Assembly: GCA_002803225.1 (NCBI GenBank)
Contig: NXFV01001355.1
Location: 1 to 53,803, forward strand
Origin: Gamarada debralockiae
Taxonomy: Eukaryota > Ascomycota > Leotiomycetes > Helotiales > Hyphodiscaceae
Reading direction: 5' to 3'
Length of the DNA: 53,803 bases
The first letter of the stretch is position 1. Each line of letters starts with the position of its first letter. This document shows, piece by piece, positions 1 to 11,634 of the stretch. The position numbers and the translations under genes were made by a program. The notes beneath the pieces were generated by a model. It saw only the letters and a list, made by a program, of their open reading frames with translations. It made no database searches and was not told where the DNA came from.

Positions 1-747
1 GGAAGTGTCTTTGATAGTTCGGGACCTTCCAGTACTACCTCCTGGGTCCCCAATTCCTTTAATATAGTAGCTCTTTCCATATTCCGGGTCGTTGCAATGG
101 CTTTGACGCCATGATTAACAGCAAGATTTATCGCCGCTGCCCAAAAGAAGACGTACCCCCTTGTTGGAATATGACATCTGAGTCATAAACCCCCTTGGCC
201 CCGTTGCCTAAGGGTATGAGTCACTACGCTGTACATATAGCCCTTGGATCGCTACTCTCTAAATGTCAAGCTGCTTTCACATTCTACAATTATGACCTCG
301 CAACACCCCTCTCACCAACAGTGTCTGGCCTTTCTCCAGCTCCAAGTTTCGAAACAGAATTGTCCAAGCCGTCACATACGACTCGAGAAGAGCAGCTAAT
401 TCCTCCCAGCCTTAATCCGACTCGATAGCGACGATATTACTGACCGGTACTAGAGTGTATTCAGCATAGCTACCAGGAATGGTTCGTCCCATGCCGCCCA
501 TCAGTGCGGCGACTTTCGTCCCGACGGCGAATTCGTTGCCATGGCAGGAATGGGCCCGACGCATTCGACTCTGCTGATTTCGGCGGTCTCCGGCCCATTC
601 CCCTCGTCACATATGCATTTCTGCGTGATTGATGCCGAAGGCTTTGACTTTGATTATGACGTGACCGGACAGGTCCGAAGGTATGGGGATGTCCTTGAAG
701 AGGTAGGTTGAGGGATGCACTGGGTTTGAGAGGACTATGGGTTTCAT
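1..747 (-). pseudogene. Decayed zinc-type medium-chain dehydrogenase / quinone oxidoreductase, cut by window edge
   Basis: Read on the minus strand from ATG 747, the frame begins MKPIVLSNP and continues through IPIPSDLSGHVIIKVKAFGINHAEMHM. This is the GroES-like N-terminus of quinone-oxidoreductase/MDR proteins. An in-frame TGA follows at about 610. Family-like segments then continue, including GTKVAALMGGMGRTIPGSYA, a TAA near 420, ALLESYVTAWTILF, and after a frame change KAIATTRN near 90. Both stops look like C-to-T changes (CGA to TGA, CAA to TAA), as expected from repeat-induced point mutation or ordinary decay. The 3' part lies beyond the left edge. The MDR assignment is firm. Whether any partial protein is made is unknown. 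Confidence 0.75.
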
Positions 748-1578
748 TTTGGAAGAGTTAGTTATTGAATGGAGCTTTGAAGTGGTTCTGGTTCTGGTTG
801 TTAAGTGTGAGAGGAGGCCGAGAAGCCAAGTGTGCTTTCGTTGCTGCTCCCAAAGCAACATGAAAGTCTTCTATATACGCATATATATACCTAAAATTGA
901 GTTATCTCCCCCTATTCCAAAGCCGCGGCTTAGTAACGACGATGCATTGACCTTCAAATCTCCAGTTATGAGGATTGGTAATTTTCAGACATGACGCAAG
1001 TTTGCAGGATGTAACGCATCATGATCATGGATCAAGAGATTCATGCTACTTCCATCATATTCTCTCCGACAGGTCTCCAGGAGTGTTTTCGGCAAGCTGA
1101 ACGTCCATTGCGTGCGTGTTATTTGAGTGGTGTGCAGGAGCTGTCAAGGGGTGGTATGCATGAGCCGGGGTCTAGAAATTCCGAATTAGGAAAAGGTCCT
1201 AGCCACTTTCATCATAAACCTAATCTCTCGAGGGACGTTTCGCCCTGTTCTAGTTTTCAACTTTGCCTGGGGAATTGATCAGCCAGGTGCTGCCATGGCT
1301 CTACATTCTTCATTTTTGGGATAGGGGAAGAGCGAGGGGCAGCTGGCTGAGCTGGTCGCTATGAGAACGAGTGATCGTTTTGTCCGTCAATCTTATTCAT
1401 AATATGATTATGATAGTATTAATGTATCGCAGAAATGAAGATTAGGTAGTAAATTTAACAGTCAAGAATAATGGAAAATATAGTCATGGAGCTAAGCATC
1501 GACTGGCACTTAAGAAGGATGCCAGCACCCATTCTCCGAAACATCACGATAATCGTGAAGAACTCGAAACTCCCATTA
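748..1578. other. Intergenic, no gene recognised
   Basis: Only short unrelated frames occur here, none with a recognisable motif. The stretch holds the presumed promoter of the decayed dehydrogenase on the left and the 3' flank of the Zn2Cys6 gene on the right. Confidence 0.5.
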
Positions 1579-3778
1579 CTAAACACCAATTCTTTTCAGC
1601 TCATCTTCCCTCCTCAACCATCTCTGCACCCGAATAAAGCCCTCCAAACACCCCGTCATAACCTCCCAGTCTGCCAACCCAATATACGTAATCGTCGACG
1701 AAACCATTGCTTTCAGAGACCTGCCATACACAGTAAACTCAGCACCAGGGCAAAACACCAAACACAACCATAGGTAAATGCCAGAAATGCTCTTCCATTT
1801 TGAAAGCGTGATGCTAGTCATATTTGCCCAGAACATCTGCTGTTCAATCATGCTGCATGCTTTGGACAATGGGACGCGTTTGAGAATCGAGGAACTGTAG
1901 ACAACGGCTGCAATGCGGCAGCACTCGTAGACAAAATCTCTCGCGAGAAGCGAGTCCTCGTCTGTTATGGATGGCAGAGCTGTAACTCGGTCATGGATCC
2001 AGCGCGCGGTGATGAGACATTTAATGGTCTCTTGGGCCACAAGTGCCTCAGTCTCGTTGGCGGACAGGGCGATAATGGAGCATGTGAGGAAGCACACGTC
2101 ATCGAGAATATCAGCCGCTTCTTTACTAATACCTAGAGTCTCGCTGATATCTCCGAAGCGGATATTGGATTGGAGAAGGGGAGATTCCATGGCCACGGGA
2201 TAGGATGCCAGTGTTGGGAGGGGATCTTTGAAATGCGTGGCTTTGTGTAAGGATAGCTCGCGTTCGCAGGTGCAGGCAATTTGGTAGTTGGTGCTAGCAA
2301 TTGTTAGTCAGGCGTCAGTCGGGGAAGTGGAAAAACTCCACGTCGCCAGAAGAGCGTAGAGAGCTGTGTTCTTCGGCATTTTTTCAAGACCTCCCCGTAG
2401 TCTGAGCATCTGCTGAAGCCCTCTCATATGGGCTAATTGGCTCTTTTTATCCCCATAGTACCACTAAAGAAATCGTTAACATTGCATCGGGGATTCAGTG
2501 CTGAAGATGTCGACCTGAAGTTGATTTATCTGTAATCACCCAGAGACTGTCGGGTTGGATGGAAAGGGAATGATACTTGCCTCATTGACCAAGAGATGCA
2601 TCACAGCTGCAATTGCCTCGTCGCTGACCGTCCTGTGGTGTGTTCTGAGGTATTGATTGATGATTGATATGATCTCAACCCTGATTGCTATCGCTTCTGT
2701 ATGTTTTGAGACATCAAGCCCTAGCGTCTCAGCTTTATAGCAAGACGAAGAAAGGATGGCGGTATAGGCCATGAATGGAGATTTCGCCATCCACGGGAGC
2801 CATCCATCTTGGATAAGTTTCGACTGCCCGATTCCATCAATAGCACCGATGTAAGGAGCGAGCGCGTCATGAACTACGAGAATGTTACTATCAACCCGTC
2901 CATGGAGTTAGATATCCTCACAGAAATGAAACAGTTCAAGGTTACGCCCAGTATTGGGAATTGGGATTGGTAGTAGTGGCTGAACAATAATTTGTAGGCG
3001 CCCGTCAAATGCTTCTGGGCAGCCATACGCAGTCGCCTTGCGAGGAAGAAGGTACGGATTTAAGCAGAAACGTACATACTCGGACTCGGAGACTTGGCTC
3101 TCTTCGGATGAAGGCTTTCGGTTCTTCCCCTGCCTTCGTAATTGACCACTTGCAGCCGCAGAATTACTCGCGGGGTTCTCATCCCCTGAGGTCTTGTTCG
3201 TTTGTGCCGGAGAGCTGATATGAAACGGAAGAGGAATCATCCGTGTGTCTGCATGGTGATTATCGGAGATGGCCAGATTCTGGTCGTATCCATAAATTGC
3301 TTGAGGGATATAGGCGTGGCCAGATCCATTGGGTCCACGGACGTCTCTAGTATCCACCACCATTTCATCTTGATGCGAACCTACGGACTTGACATTTTCG
3401 TAGCTGCAAATTACCGGCGGGTACCTGGTTGGAATGTTGTTTAGTCGAATTTGGTGCCCATGGGGAGCAGGAAGTTAATTAATTACCTCCTCGCGCAATG
3501 ATTGCAAGGCCTATCTTTGGCTTGATTGCACTGCAAGTTATTCAATGAGAAAGCTGCAATAAATCGACTGGTTTTCTGTGCTTGTATAATCGCACCTTTT
3601 GTTTTCTCTTTCGACACTCATTACACGATGTTGGAACTCGCGTGCCTTTCCGCACGCTCTTCACAGTTGTCTCCGAGACTGGTTGAAGAGCTTGCATGGC
3701 GTCAGACTTCAAACAAAATTTGGCTGGGATTCCGAAATTTGGGCACTGTGGCATGCCAAGGTGGGGTCCAAATACCAC
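1579..3778 (-). CDS. Zn2Cys6 (C6) fungal-specific transcription factor, six exons
   Basis: Model: complement of join(1579-2293, 2342-2463, 2581-2873, 2922-3424, 3487-3530, 3596-3778), 1860 nt and 619 aa. The binuclear zinc cluster is rebuilt across two introns: C52, C55, C62, C70, C73 and C82, in the CX2CX6CX7CX2CX8C spacing. The middle region has the fungal-specific TF domain pattern (ELFHFF at a junction, NEWYYG, MRGLQQMLRLRGGL), followed by a helical C-terminal half. An apparent TAA at 2908-2910 falls inside a 48-nt GTGAGG...TAG intron with a CTAAC branch site. The fourth intron (2464-2580) starts with GCAAGT, so it is a GC-AG intron. It is a DNA-binding nuclear regulator and its targets cannot be read. 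M28 is an alternative start. The neighbouring decayed dehydrogenase may once have been a partner. Confidence 0.85.
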
Positions 3779-6496
3779 TTGGTCGGATCCTGGGAAGAAA
3801 AGGTATCTGCTTTTATGAAAGCAAGAGCTACAAGCTAGTAGAACAGCTGAAATGCAAGTTGTAGGAGATATGCTCAGTTAGGTTTAACGCACTAGTAGAA
3901 GTATTCCATTTTCCGAACGCCCCAAGGCAACCACCAGCTCGCCCAGCTGGTTCAAAACTTCAAATTTTTATTTCCATTCCATTTTAACAACCCATCTTCT
4001 TTCTTAGATATCTGCATCTACGCAGATTAACGATTAAATTCTTGTTTACTCAATGTTTAGATTCACAACTGAAGGAAATTTTGAATGAATTGCACAAAGT
4101 AACCAAGACTTGGCAGCTGAATATGCTTCACCACGCCTACTTGGCAGTGACTTGGCTAACCTATAGCCTTACCCTCAAAGTCAAGCCTCATTTACAAAGA
4201 AGACGGGAAGGCCGGAAAATAGTTAGGCAGCAGTTTAGGGCCTGATTCGGTTAATGAAAGTTCCCTGATACTGGTCTTACATACCTAGTTTATAATTTGG
4301 TTCCTTTAATCAAAGATGTACACTCAACGATAAACAGTGCTGGAAATGCCTGACACTGTAGATCAGTTGACTCAATATGCTCTTCTCTATCCAATATCAT
4401 AGATCTTTCCCGAACCTGGTCGGCGATATCTGCGGATTTGTTGACACTGCCGTGCTCATGCAGAAGACAATGGATATTGTCAGTGCTATGATCACAGGAC
4501 GCTGTATAGTGACCATTAGTGACCACAACCATCCATCATTGGTAAGTCATACTCACTTGCATGCAGCGTAGCATGTGTGAGGACTGCGGTACTGGAGTAA
4601 GTCGTCCAGGATAACCTAATGCTTCCAATCTACTGGAACAAAGCTGTTCGAAACATGGAGGGCTTTGTCGAAGGTATCAAGAAATCGGGGCATACACAGT
4701 CCCCTTTAGTATTACAATGCGAGACTTAGTACGATGCTATTAGTATGTTGCCATTTACCTCCTCCTTCTTTTCACTTGGGTGCTAGAGGCTTACCACTTG
4801 TCAGGTCGTGAATTTACGGCATCACAAAGGAAATAAGATGGAACATTGAGAGCCCTGACGTCGCCAACCCACTTTCAGTAGTCAGTCTACCAAAAGTGGA
4901 GAGGCTGAGCTGAAGAATGTGCTACCCATGTGCCCTCGGGCAGAACAGTAAGTTAAAAGGGGAGGGGGGGATCTAAGCGACAAATTAGAGTTCTTTTGTT
5001 GCAGAAGACGTCACTCAATCTCTGTCACTAGGGCTTGAATTAAGACTAGAAGTGCTCTTCATTGACCGTTGCCTGGAGCACACGACTTGGCAAATGGCTG
5101 GAGATGACGTCCAATCTTTTCCATAGAGCAGTTGTTCGCGGAAGATGCTCCTTTTGGTTCAGTCCTCACTGAGACAAGTAGCACGATCAGGAAGAAGACT
5201 TCCAGAGATGCGGAATCGTCTGCAAACCGTGTCCAATTGAGCAACTTTTGCAGTCAATCGAATAGCTTCTTGACGAAGGATGTCAAACCATACTCAGCAA
5301 TGAGTCAGCATGCATGCCAGGGAAAGCGCGCTGTGACCTCCAATAAATTTCGACGGGCAGTTGAGTGGTCCTTAATGCAATTTCAATGAGGAGCTAAGGC
5401 AGTTTGGAATGGAGGACGGAAAAGGAGTGGGAGGTACTGCAGAATCCACTCTGGGCCGCCTCGATCCGACGGCGACGGTTGCCGTCCCCTTATTCGGCTC
5501 CGAAAAAATAGAATTGTCGCAAATACATAAATGACTTCTTCGCAGCTTGAACGAAAATCATCACAGTATATGCCGCATTAAATGTGACAGAGAAACTGGC
5601 AATTGATACTGGAAACTTCAAATGTAAAAGCGTGGCACCACATGAGGGGTTCCTGTCCCATGTCGTCCACGACCACGTCCACTCAAGACTCGGATGAATT
5701 TCATGACAGATAATCTAGACCTGACTTCACAAGTGCGTAGCTGATCCAGAACTGAAATCTAGCCAATTATATGCAGCAATAACTGCTACAATGTCAGAGC
5801 TGCTAAAAATCTACGAATCAAGGTCATTTGAAGCGGTAACGCCGTGTAGCCAGTAAGGGCAAGGTATGAAGGCGGTGATAGACAGCTTCTGTCGATATCT
5901 TTGTTTTCCAAGTTTCGAGGGTTGGGTTTGGTGCGGAAGGGGGCAATGGCTCTCATTGCCAGCTTACACTACGCCAAACCGACCCTGGACCTTTGCTTTT
6001 GTATCGAGCAATTCAAAGGCAACGAAGCACATTGACTTGCCGGGCAACTTTTCAAATCACGATCAGAAACTCGACATAAACGCGTTTGATATGAGACTGA
6101 AAGATGCCATACTTGCTAACGACACTGCGTTCAAGATGTATCACTCCCTCTTCACAACTAGATGTCGGGGCCACAGTATACTTCAAGGGTATGAGGAACT
6201 AGGATTGAACGCGATAGAGATATCGAGCAACGATTGCACGAAATTAGCTAGCAGATGACTAAGTAACTGTGGTCTGAGTATTCACTTGAATTGGTCTGTT
6301 CTAACGAGAACAACTTCTCTTCGTCAGCTTTGCGGATATTGACAGTCCATGACACGGCAACACTCAGCTTTCCATATTCACTTGAGTCTCATCTCGTACT
6401 AATATCACCTCCCCTTCTCTTTCATATTCTTCCCAAAACATGGCGCAGTAGTTGACAGATCAGAAATCGTCGTGAAGGTATCATCGTCAACAAATC
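3779..6496. other. Gene-poor 2.7 kb between regulator and mannosyltransferase
   Basis: No frame gives a recognisable protein. A 130-codon frame at 5866-6258 (plus) has no motif and no intron-extended continuation that I could find. A minus-strand stretch around 4430-4570 has a plausible intron (GTGAGT to CAG) and a short hydrophobic run (VIIALTISIVFC), but stops surround it. The region may contain decayed genes. I cannot support any specific one. Confidence 0.4.
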
Positions 6497-7539
6497 ATGC
6501 TACCCCGAACTGTACGTCGCAGATCTCGTCGATTCATCCTCCTCGTCACCTTCGTTCTCGGTTTCCTCATCTACAAATCGTTTCCTCTCCTCAAACTCCT
6601 CTGCGAAGATGGCTCCCACGATTCAATCAGCGCATCACTTCTCCTCAGCGACTCAGAAACATACAGCAATCCACAGTTAATCCCCAAAATCATCCATCAA
6701 ACATACAAAAACACATTCATACCCTTGAAATGGCAAGTGACTCAAAACTGGACTGTGATACACCACAGCGATTACGAGTACATGGTTCGTCTAAACCCCT
6801 TGCCGTCCGGCTTGAAGCTGATGGAATGTGAAAATAGTTCTGGACCGACGAGTCTGCGCTGGCGTTCATTTCCGCGAACTACCCCGAGTATCTTGAAACA
6901 TATACTTCGTACCGCTACCCAATCCAACGAGCGGACGCACTCCGCTACTTTCTCCTCTACCACTTCGGCGGGATCTATCTCGACCTCGACATAACACCTC
7001 GTCGAAAACTCGATACCCTGCTTACACTCCCCGCGTTCGCATGTCTCACAACTCCGACAGGAATCAGCAACGATGCATTAGGCGCTACTCCCGGACATCT
7101 GTTCTTCCTCCATGTCATAAACTCCCTCCAGAAATACAACCGGAATTGGTATTCGCCGTATATTACGATAATGTCGTCGACGGGCCCGTTGTTCTTGAGC
7201 TTGGTTTGGAAGGAATGGCTGGATAGGGGGAGGAGTATTGGAAGTGGACGAGTGAGAGCGTTGATGCCGGAAGGGTTGGGATATGGATTTTTCGTGAATG
7301 TTGAGGGGAGGAGTTGGCAAGGGCCCGACGAGAGAATGGTTGCGTGGTTGGAACGGCATTGGCTTTTTGATATCGTTCTGGGGATTACGGCAGTCTTTGT
7401 GATGGTGGGGTTGTTGTGCCGGTTGTTTAACTGGGTTTGGAAGAAAGCACAGCGGCGGTTGTGGATCGCTGGTGTAAGGGCAACGTGGCAAGTCGAACGG
7501 TGGAACGTGCGAGGAGACGCAAGCAAGAGCTTCGTATGA
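6497..7539 (+). CDS. SUR1/OCH1-type glycosyltransferase (DXD, sugar-binding GT32), probable inositol-phosphoceramide mannosyltransferase
   Basis: Model: join(6497-6784, 6838-7539), 329 aa, with one 53-nt intron. Residues 12-34 form an N-terminal signal anchor (FILLVTFVLGFLIY). The GT32 block IPKIIHQTYKN follows, and after the intron FWTDESALAF, YPIQRADALRYFLL and GGIYLDLD, with the DXD at D145-D147. Conserved PTGISNDALG and MSSTGPLFLSLVWK follow, and a C-terminal membrane helix (DIVLGITAVFVMVGLLC). The product should be a Golgi type II membrane enzyme that transfers mannose from GDP-mannose. The STGP block and C-terminal helix fit the fungal MIPC synthase catalytic subunit (SUR1/CSH1) better than OCH1, but the acceptor is inferred. 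Confidence 0.88.
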
Positions 7540-8419
7540 GATCTAGGGAGAATCCCAAGCAGCGTTCAGGGAGAATAGATCCTTCCAAACTCTCTCCATT
7601 CCGGCTCAATGAGAACTGATTGGTGTTCCACAATGAGTTGAATCAAGAGTTTCGCTTCCCAAGGGCGCGACATCGCTCCCGAATCTCTCTAACGTAAGCT
7701 GGTGAGATACCTATGAGTCCCCTCCAACCATTATGACAAGTACGACAAATCACCTTACCCAATGACTTTTGATTCTGCACTATTCAAAGTCATAGTGCAC
7801 GGAAAAGCCGTGTTCGTCAACTAATCATTCTCCTTTCAGTGTCGGAGCACGCACCGAGGCACACTTCGACTGGTAACTTCTCCTGAAAATTGTAACAGAA
7901 TTGCAACGCTTTAAATATTCAGCAAACAACACGAATCCATAAATTTCACACTTAAAAAGCAACGACATGCTACACTAGAGCCGTAGGAGAACAAAAGGAG
8001 AATCAAGACATTAAAAAAGGGTGTGTATCAGAAGAAGCCATTGCCAGGTTCTCATGTCGTGCAACCATCCATCAGCTGCTGACCACCAATGGAAACCCAG
8101 CAAAAGCGACTTCAACTCAGTTTTGTTGCACATCGCACTTTTCACGCCCTCTTCGCCCTTTGCGCCCCGATCGCGATTCGCCGGCGAAGAGCTGGCGAGG
8201 GCGCGAAGGGCGTTCGACCGCCCTCTGGTCTTTTCTGCCTTGAAGAAATCGGATGTCGAAAATTTTGACAGCAAAAGAGAGAAAAATAGTGACGAAGCAC
8301 CGAATTTCGACTTCGACGCCATTGTCACGTGTCGCGCCCTCCACAAACATCGCGTCCACCTCGCGACGTCAAGTCAACAAGCCCTCTCCTATTCAACACA
8401 CAACATCACAGTCAGCAGA
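7540..8419. other. Intergenic, promoter region of SPC19 with a GC-rich inverted repeat
   Basis: No gene is visible. The arms CGCCCTTTGCGCC (8154-8166) and GGCGCGAAGGGCG (8200-8212) are inverted copies with 12 of 13 positions pairing. They enclose a TCGCCGGCGA palindrome. A CACGTG site lies near 8326. Frames crossing this block look like by-products of its base composition. Confidence 0.5.
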
Positions 8420-9056
8420 ATGACAAGCCAATCCTCCTCCGCAGCCTCACTCAGCGCATCCGTAACCTCTCTTCGGTCCTCCCTGACCCTCCTCGACTCC
8501 TCGATCTCTATTCTCGACGCCGGCATCGCCGATTTCCCGCGTCTGAAGACTGTATTGGGCTCTACGCGCGTTTGTCCCCCTCTCCTAATCCCCACTTCTA
8601 AATTCCTGACGGCCTCTTTATAATTCGGTGGATTGTTAGACTGGTGATTGATTGCTGACTCTTGACAACCAGCATTTCGAACTAACACCCCAATCCTCCC
8701 TCCAATCCGCACAAGCAAGTCTCCAATCCGAACTTGAACCCGCAATTCTAACCCTCCTTTCACGAGCCGAACTGCATATCGCGAAGATGGAACGACGGCA
8801 ACAGGCGTTAATTGCTAGGAGTGAGTTGTTAGAGGGGAGATTGGAGGGTAATGGGAAGGGGTTAGGGTTGAGGAAGCAGAGGAGTTTGGATAAGTTGGTT
8901 AGGAAGGCCGGGATGGGAGCTGGTGGGGAGGAGAAAGCACTTAGGTTGAAGGCGCTGAGGAGTAAGAAAGAGCGATTGGGATATGCGGTTGAGAGGTTGG
9001 GTTTGCAGAGTCAGCAGCGGCAAAGGCAGTTGAGAATGAGTGTTGCTGCAACGTGA
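8420..9056 (+). CDS. SPC19: DASH/Dam1 complex subunit Spc19
   Basis: Model: join(8420-8569, 8673-9056), 177 aa, with a 103-nt intron carrying a GCTGAC branch site. The N-terminus reads SVTSLRSSLTLLDSSISILD and DFPRLKTVLGSTR. The second exon starts HFELTPQSSLQSAQASLQSE and continues into a predicted coiled coil (LLSRAELHIAKMERRQQAL, LEGRLEG). This is the order expected in Spc19, a component of the ring-forming DASH complex that couples kinetochores to microtubules. The first ATG in frame with the family block is 8420. An in-frame ATG at 8021 lies in the GC-rich upstream block and is unlikely to be used. The gene converges with MET1, with 253 bp between the stops. Confidence 0.9.
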
Positions 9057-9309
9057 AGAGCATAGATCTATGGCCGAAGATGTCGGTTAGGATTGAGAGT
9101 GCAGGTTGAGGAAGTGAAGGGAATGAATTACTTGGGAGTAAAGGAGGACACTGTCGCGGACATAACAGATGATGGTAGGCGTACAAAGGATATATTGCAT
9201 GGGAGACGGAGTTGAGGGGTTCTCATCTGAAATTCTATACCCACGCTATGCTATGCAACAAATCATTCAAAATCTCCAAACCACATTATACATCTATATT
9301 ATCGAACCT

Positions 9310-11101
9310 TCAGATCCCGTCCATAACTATCGCCTTCACAGACACATCCGGCCTCTCCTTCTCACCCATAACCAATTCCTCCAAACCCACACTGCCAAAA
9401 TCCTCGAACCCTTTCAATCCCTCCTCAACGACCCACTTCTTCCCTGCTTCACTCTTATGCAACACCTCGCACGCGGCACCCAAGACCAGTAATCCTGGCG
9501 GTCTGCTCCCTTCCTCCTCTATCGCTGCCGCCACGAACTCAAGCGTTGTGCGAATAACTCTCTGGTCAGGACAGCTCGCCCGCTCAATCACCGCACAAGG
9601 AGTAGTTTTCGGCCACAACTTCCTGCTCTCATCCACACTTCCATCCTCCTTGAGTCTTTTCGCACCTTCGGAGTTCCACGTCGTGAGATCTGCCACCAAC
9701 CCAGTGATTCGATGTAAAGCCATCAAGAACACCACCGTCCTCGTCTCCACAAACTCTGGCGGCATAGTAGGTATCCCCTTCCTTCCTGTGCCAGTGCAGA
9801 TCAGGACTTGATCACTGACAGCTCTTTGTGTAGCTGGTATGCCAGCGAAAAGCGGTGCGCTGAGCGCGCTGGTGATACCAGGCAGCACACTAATCGCACC
9901 TCCATATCCCTCCTTCCTGAAGTACTCGAACTCCTCTCCGCCTCTGCCATAGATATATGGATCTCCTTGCTTCAATCTCAATACTCTCTTCCCAGCTTTC
10001 AACCCAACTAGACCGAGTTCCAACAGTTCTTCTTGTGCGCGCTCAGCATTACCAGGGAATTTGCGTGCAATATGTACGGGCGTACGGCGTGGTATGAGGT
10101 CCAGCACTCCGGAGGGAACGAGCTTATCTGCTAGAATCACATCTGCTGTCAAGATCGCTTTGTGGGTTGCTCGAGTCAACAGATCTGGATGCCCTGGTCC
10201 ACTTCCTGCAAGTATGATCCTACCCTTCTTCTCACTTTGCGCATCATGTTGCGTCGTATCAGGCGGCGCTGAAGTCTCGGGGTTTGACGCATACGACTTC
10301 AACACTGAATCCACATCCTCATCTGTGATATTCGCCAGTCGTCGAAGGGGCCAGTATTCACATATCTGACTCAACCAACGTATCCTCCTATTCTTCTGCG
10401 CGCCCAGGTCTGCTTCCGTCACCAATCTGTTAAAGGATGCTGTTTGGTCGACTGAATCTTCTTCATCGAGATCACTAACCAATGCGAGCTGGAGGAGGTG
10501 ATCTTCTTCTTGTATTCGTCTGCGAATAGTCCCGAGACGTGCACACGCAGCACCGAGTTGTGGAGGGAGAGAGGACGCGATTTCTCGTCGTATTCGAGAG
10601 GAGAGCTTGCAGCCGCGGCCGTTGGTCGTTACGCCGATTTGGAGAGGCCCGTCGGTGTGTGTGGAGAGAAGCGTGAAGGTGCAGAGTGATGGAGCGTCTG
10701 CTACGTTGACTGGTATTCGATTTCGTCTGCAGAGTTGGGAGATATGCGCACCTGTCTTCCGTCAGTTTCGCCCCAAAACATCAATTGCTTCCTAACACAC
10801 TCAAAGGATCTCGAGGCCCCAAAGTAATAAAGACGGCATCAACGACTCCACCAACTTCTTCCCTTCCAAGTCGCAACACATCTTCATCTTCAAATGCCTT
10901 CTTCAACCATTCTACTTCCCCACTCTCTACTCTCTTCTGCAATGCGTAATGGAGGTCTGCGATTTCTGGAGCGATGAGGCGAGGCTTCGCGCCGACTTCG
11001 AGAGACTTCGCACAGCGTGCTGCTGCCAATGGATTGGATCCCACGATGAGATGAATGTGCGATGTCGAGTCGACCGCTGTGAGGAGAGATACGGGCGCCA
11101 T
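9310..11101 (-). CDS. MET1: Uroporphyrinogen-III C-methyltransferase (siroheme synthesis)
   Basis: Model: complement of join(9310-10751, 10801-11101), 580 aa, with one 49-nt intron. The N-terminal part resembles the Met8/CysG dehydrogenase fold (HIHLIVGSNPLAAARC, ITLGPRDPLS, then across the intron CRRNRIPVNVAD and LCTFTLLSTHTDGPLQIGV). The C-terminal part is the SAM-dependent tetrapyrrole methylase, with AGSGPGHPDLLT, LKQGDPYIYGRGGEEFEY and LPGITSALSAP. It methylates uroporphyrinogen III to precorrin-2 for siroheme, the cofactor of sulfite and nitrite reductases. The length matches yeast Met1 (about 590 aa). Residues that would make the N-terminal part an active dehydrogenase were not assessed. 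Confidence 0.93.
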
Positions 11102-11634
11102 CGTCTAGGATTCTCTATCCAAAGATCCAATTCTAACCATTCGAGAGGTTGAATGGACGAGGCTTCGAGCGGAATGCGAAGATGGCTTTGTGAAGATATC
11201 GGTATCCTTAAATCTACGGAAGATGAAAGGAAGAGAACCAGGATTACGATAAAGAGATATACTCCTCCCCCAAATTGTCGTCAAGTAAGTCCGCCATGTC
11301 CTTGGAGATGCTTTTACTTGCTAGTCGAGCTGTTGACTATAAATCCGATAACGCTTCAACAAATAATTTCTATCGGGAAGGAATGCCGATAACACTCTCA
11401 TGTTATTTTTTTTCTTATGCCTGTTTCGTTTTAGTCTCTTGGCATTAACAGCGGCCGCTTTTACCTGAGGGGATCCTGAGCACGCCACCATACTTCGCAA
11501 TGTGGGTCCGGTTTTGGCGCCCTGGCTACTGCTCTTTTTCGCTTAGTTTGTGCCTCCTTCAGCTAATCGGGTAAAAAGCTCGTTGATGACGACAGATGAC
11601 AAAATTATGTTGATAAGAACGTTACGCCGTTCGG
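11102..11634. other. Intergenic, divergent promoters of MET1 and the MFS transporter gene
   Basis: No gene is visible. The stretch is the only spacer between the MET1 start (minus) and the transporter start (plus), so it should contain both promoters. Confidence 0.5.

Noticed and set aside
5866..6258. 130-codon frame as a small gene
   Set aside because: It has no motif, no plausible neighbouring exons and no signal peptide. A frame of this length is common by chance.
8021..8419. N-terminal extension of SPC19 from an upstream in-frame ATG
   Set aside because: The extension has a composition driven by the GC-rich inverted repeat and no family similarity. The family N-terminus starts at 8420.
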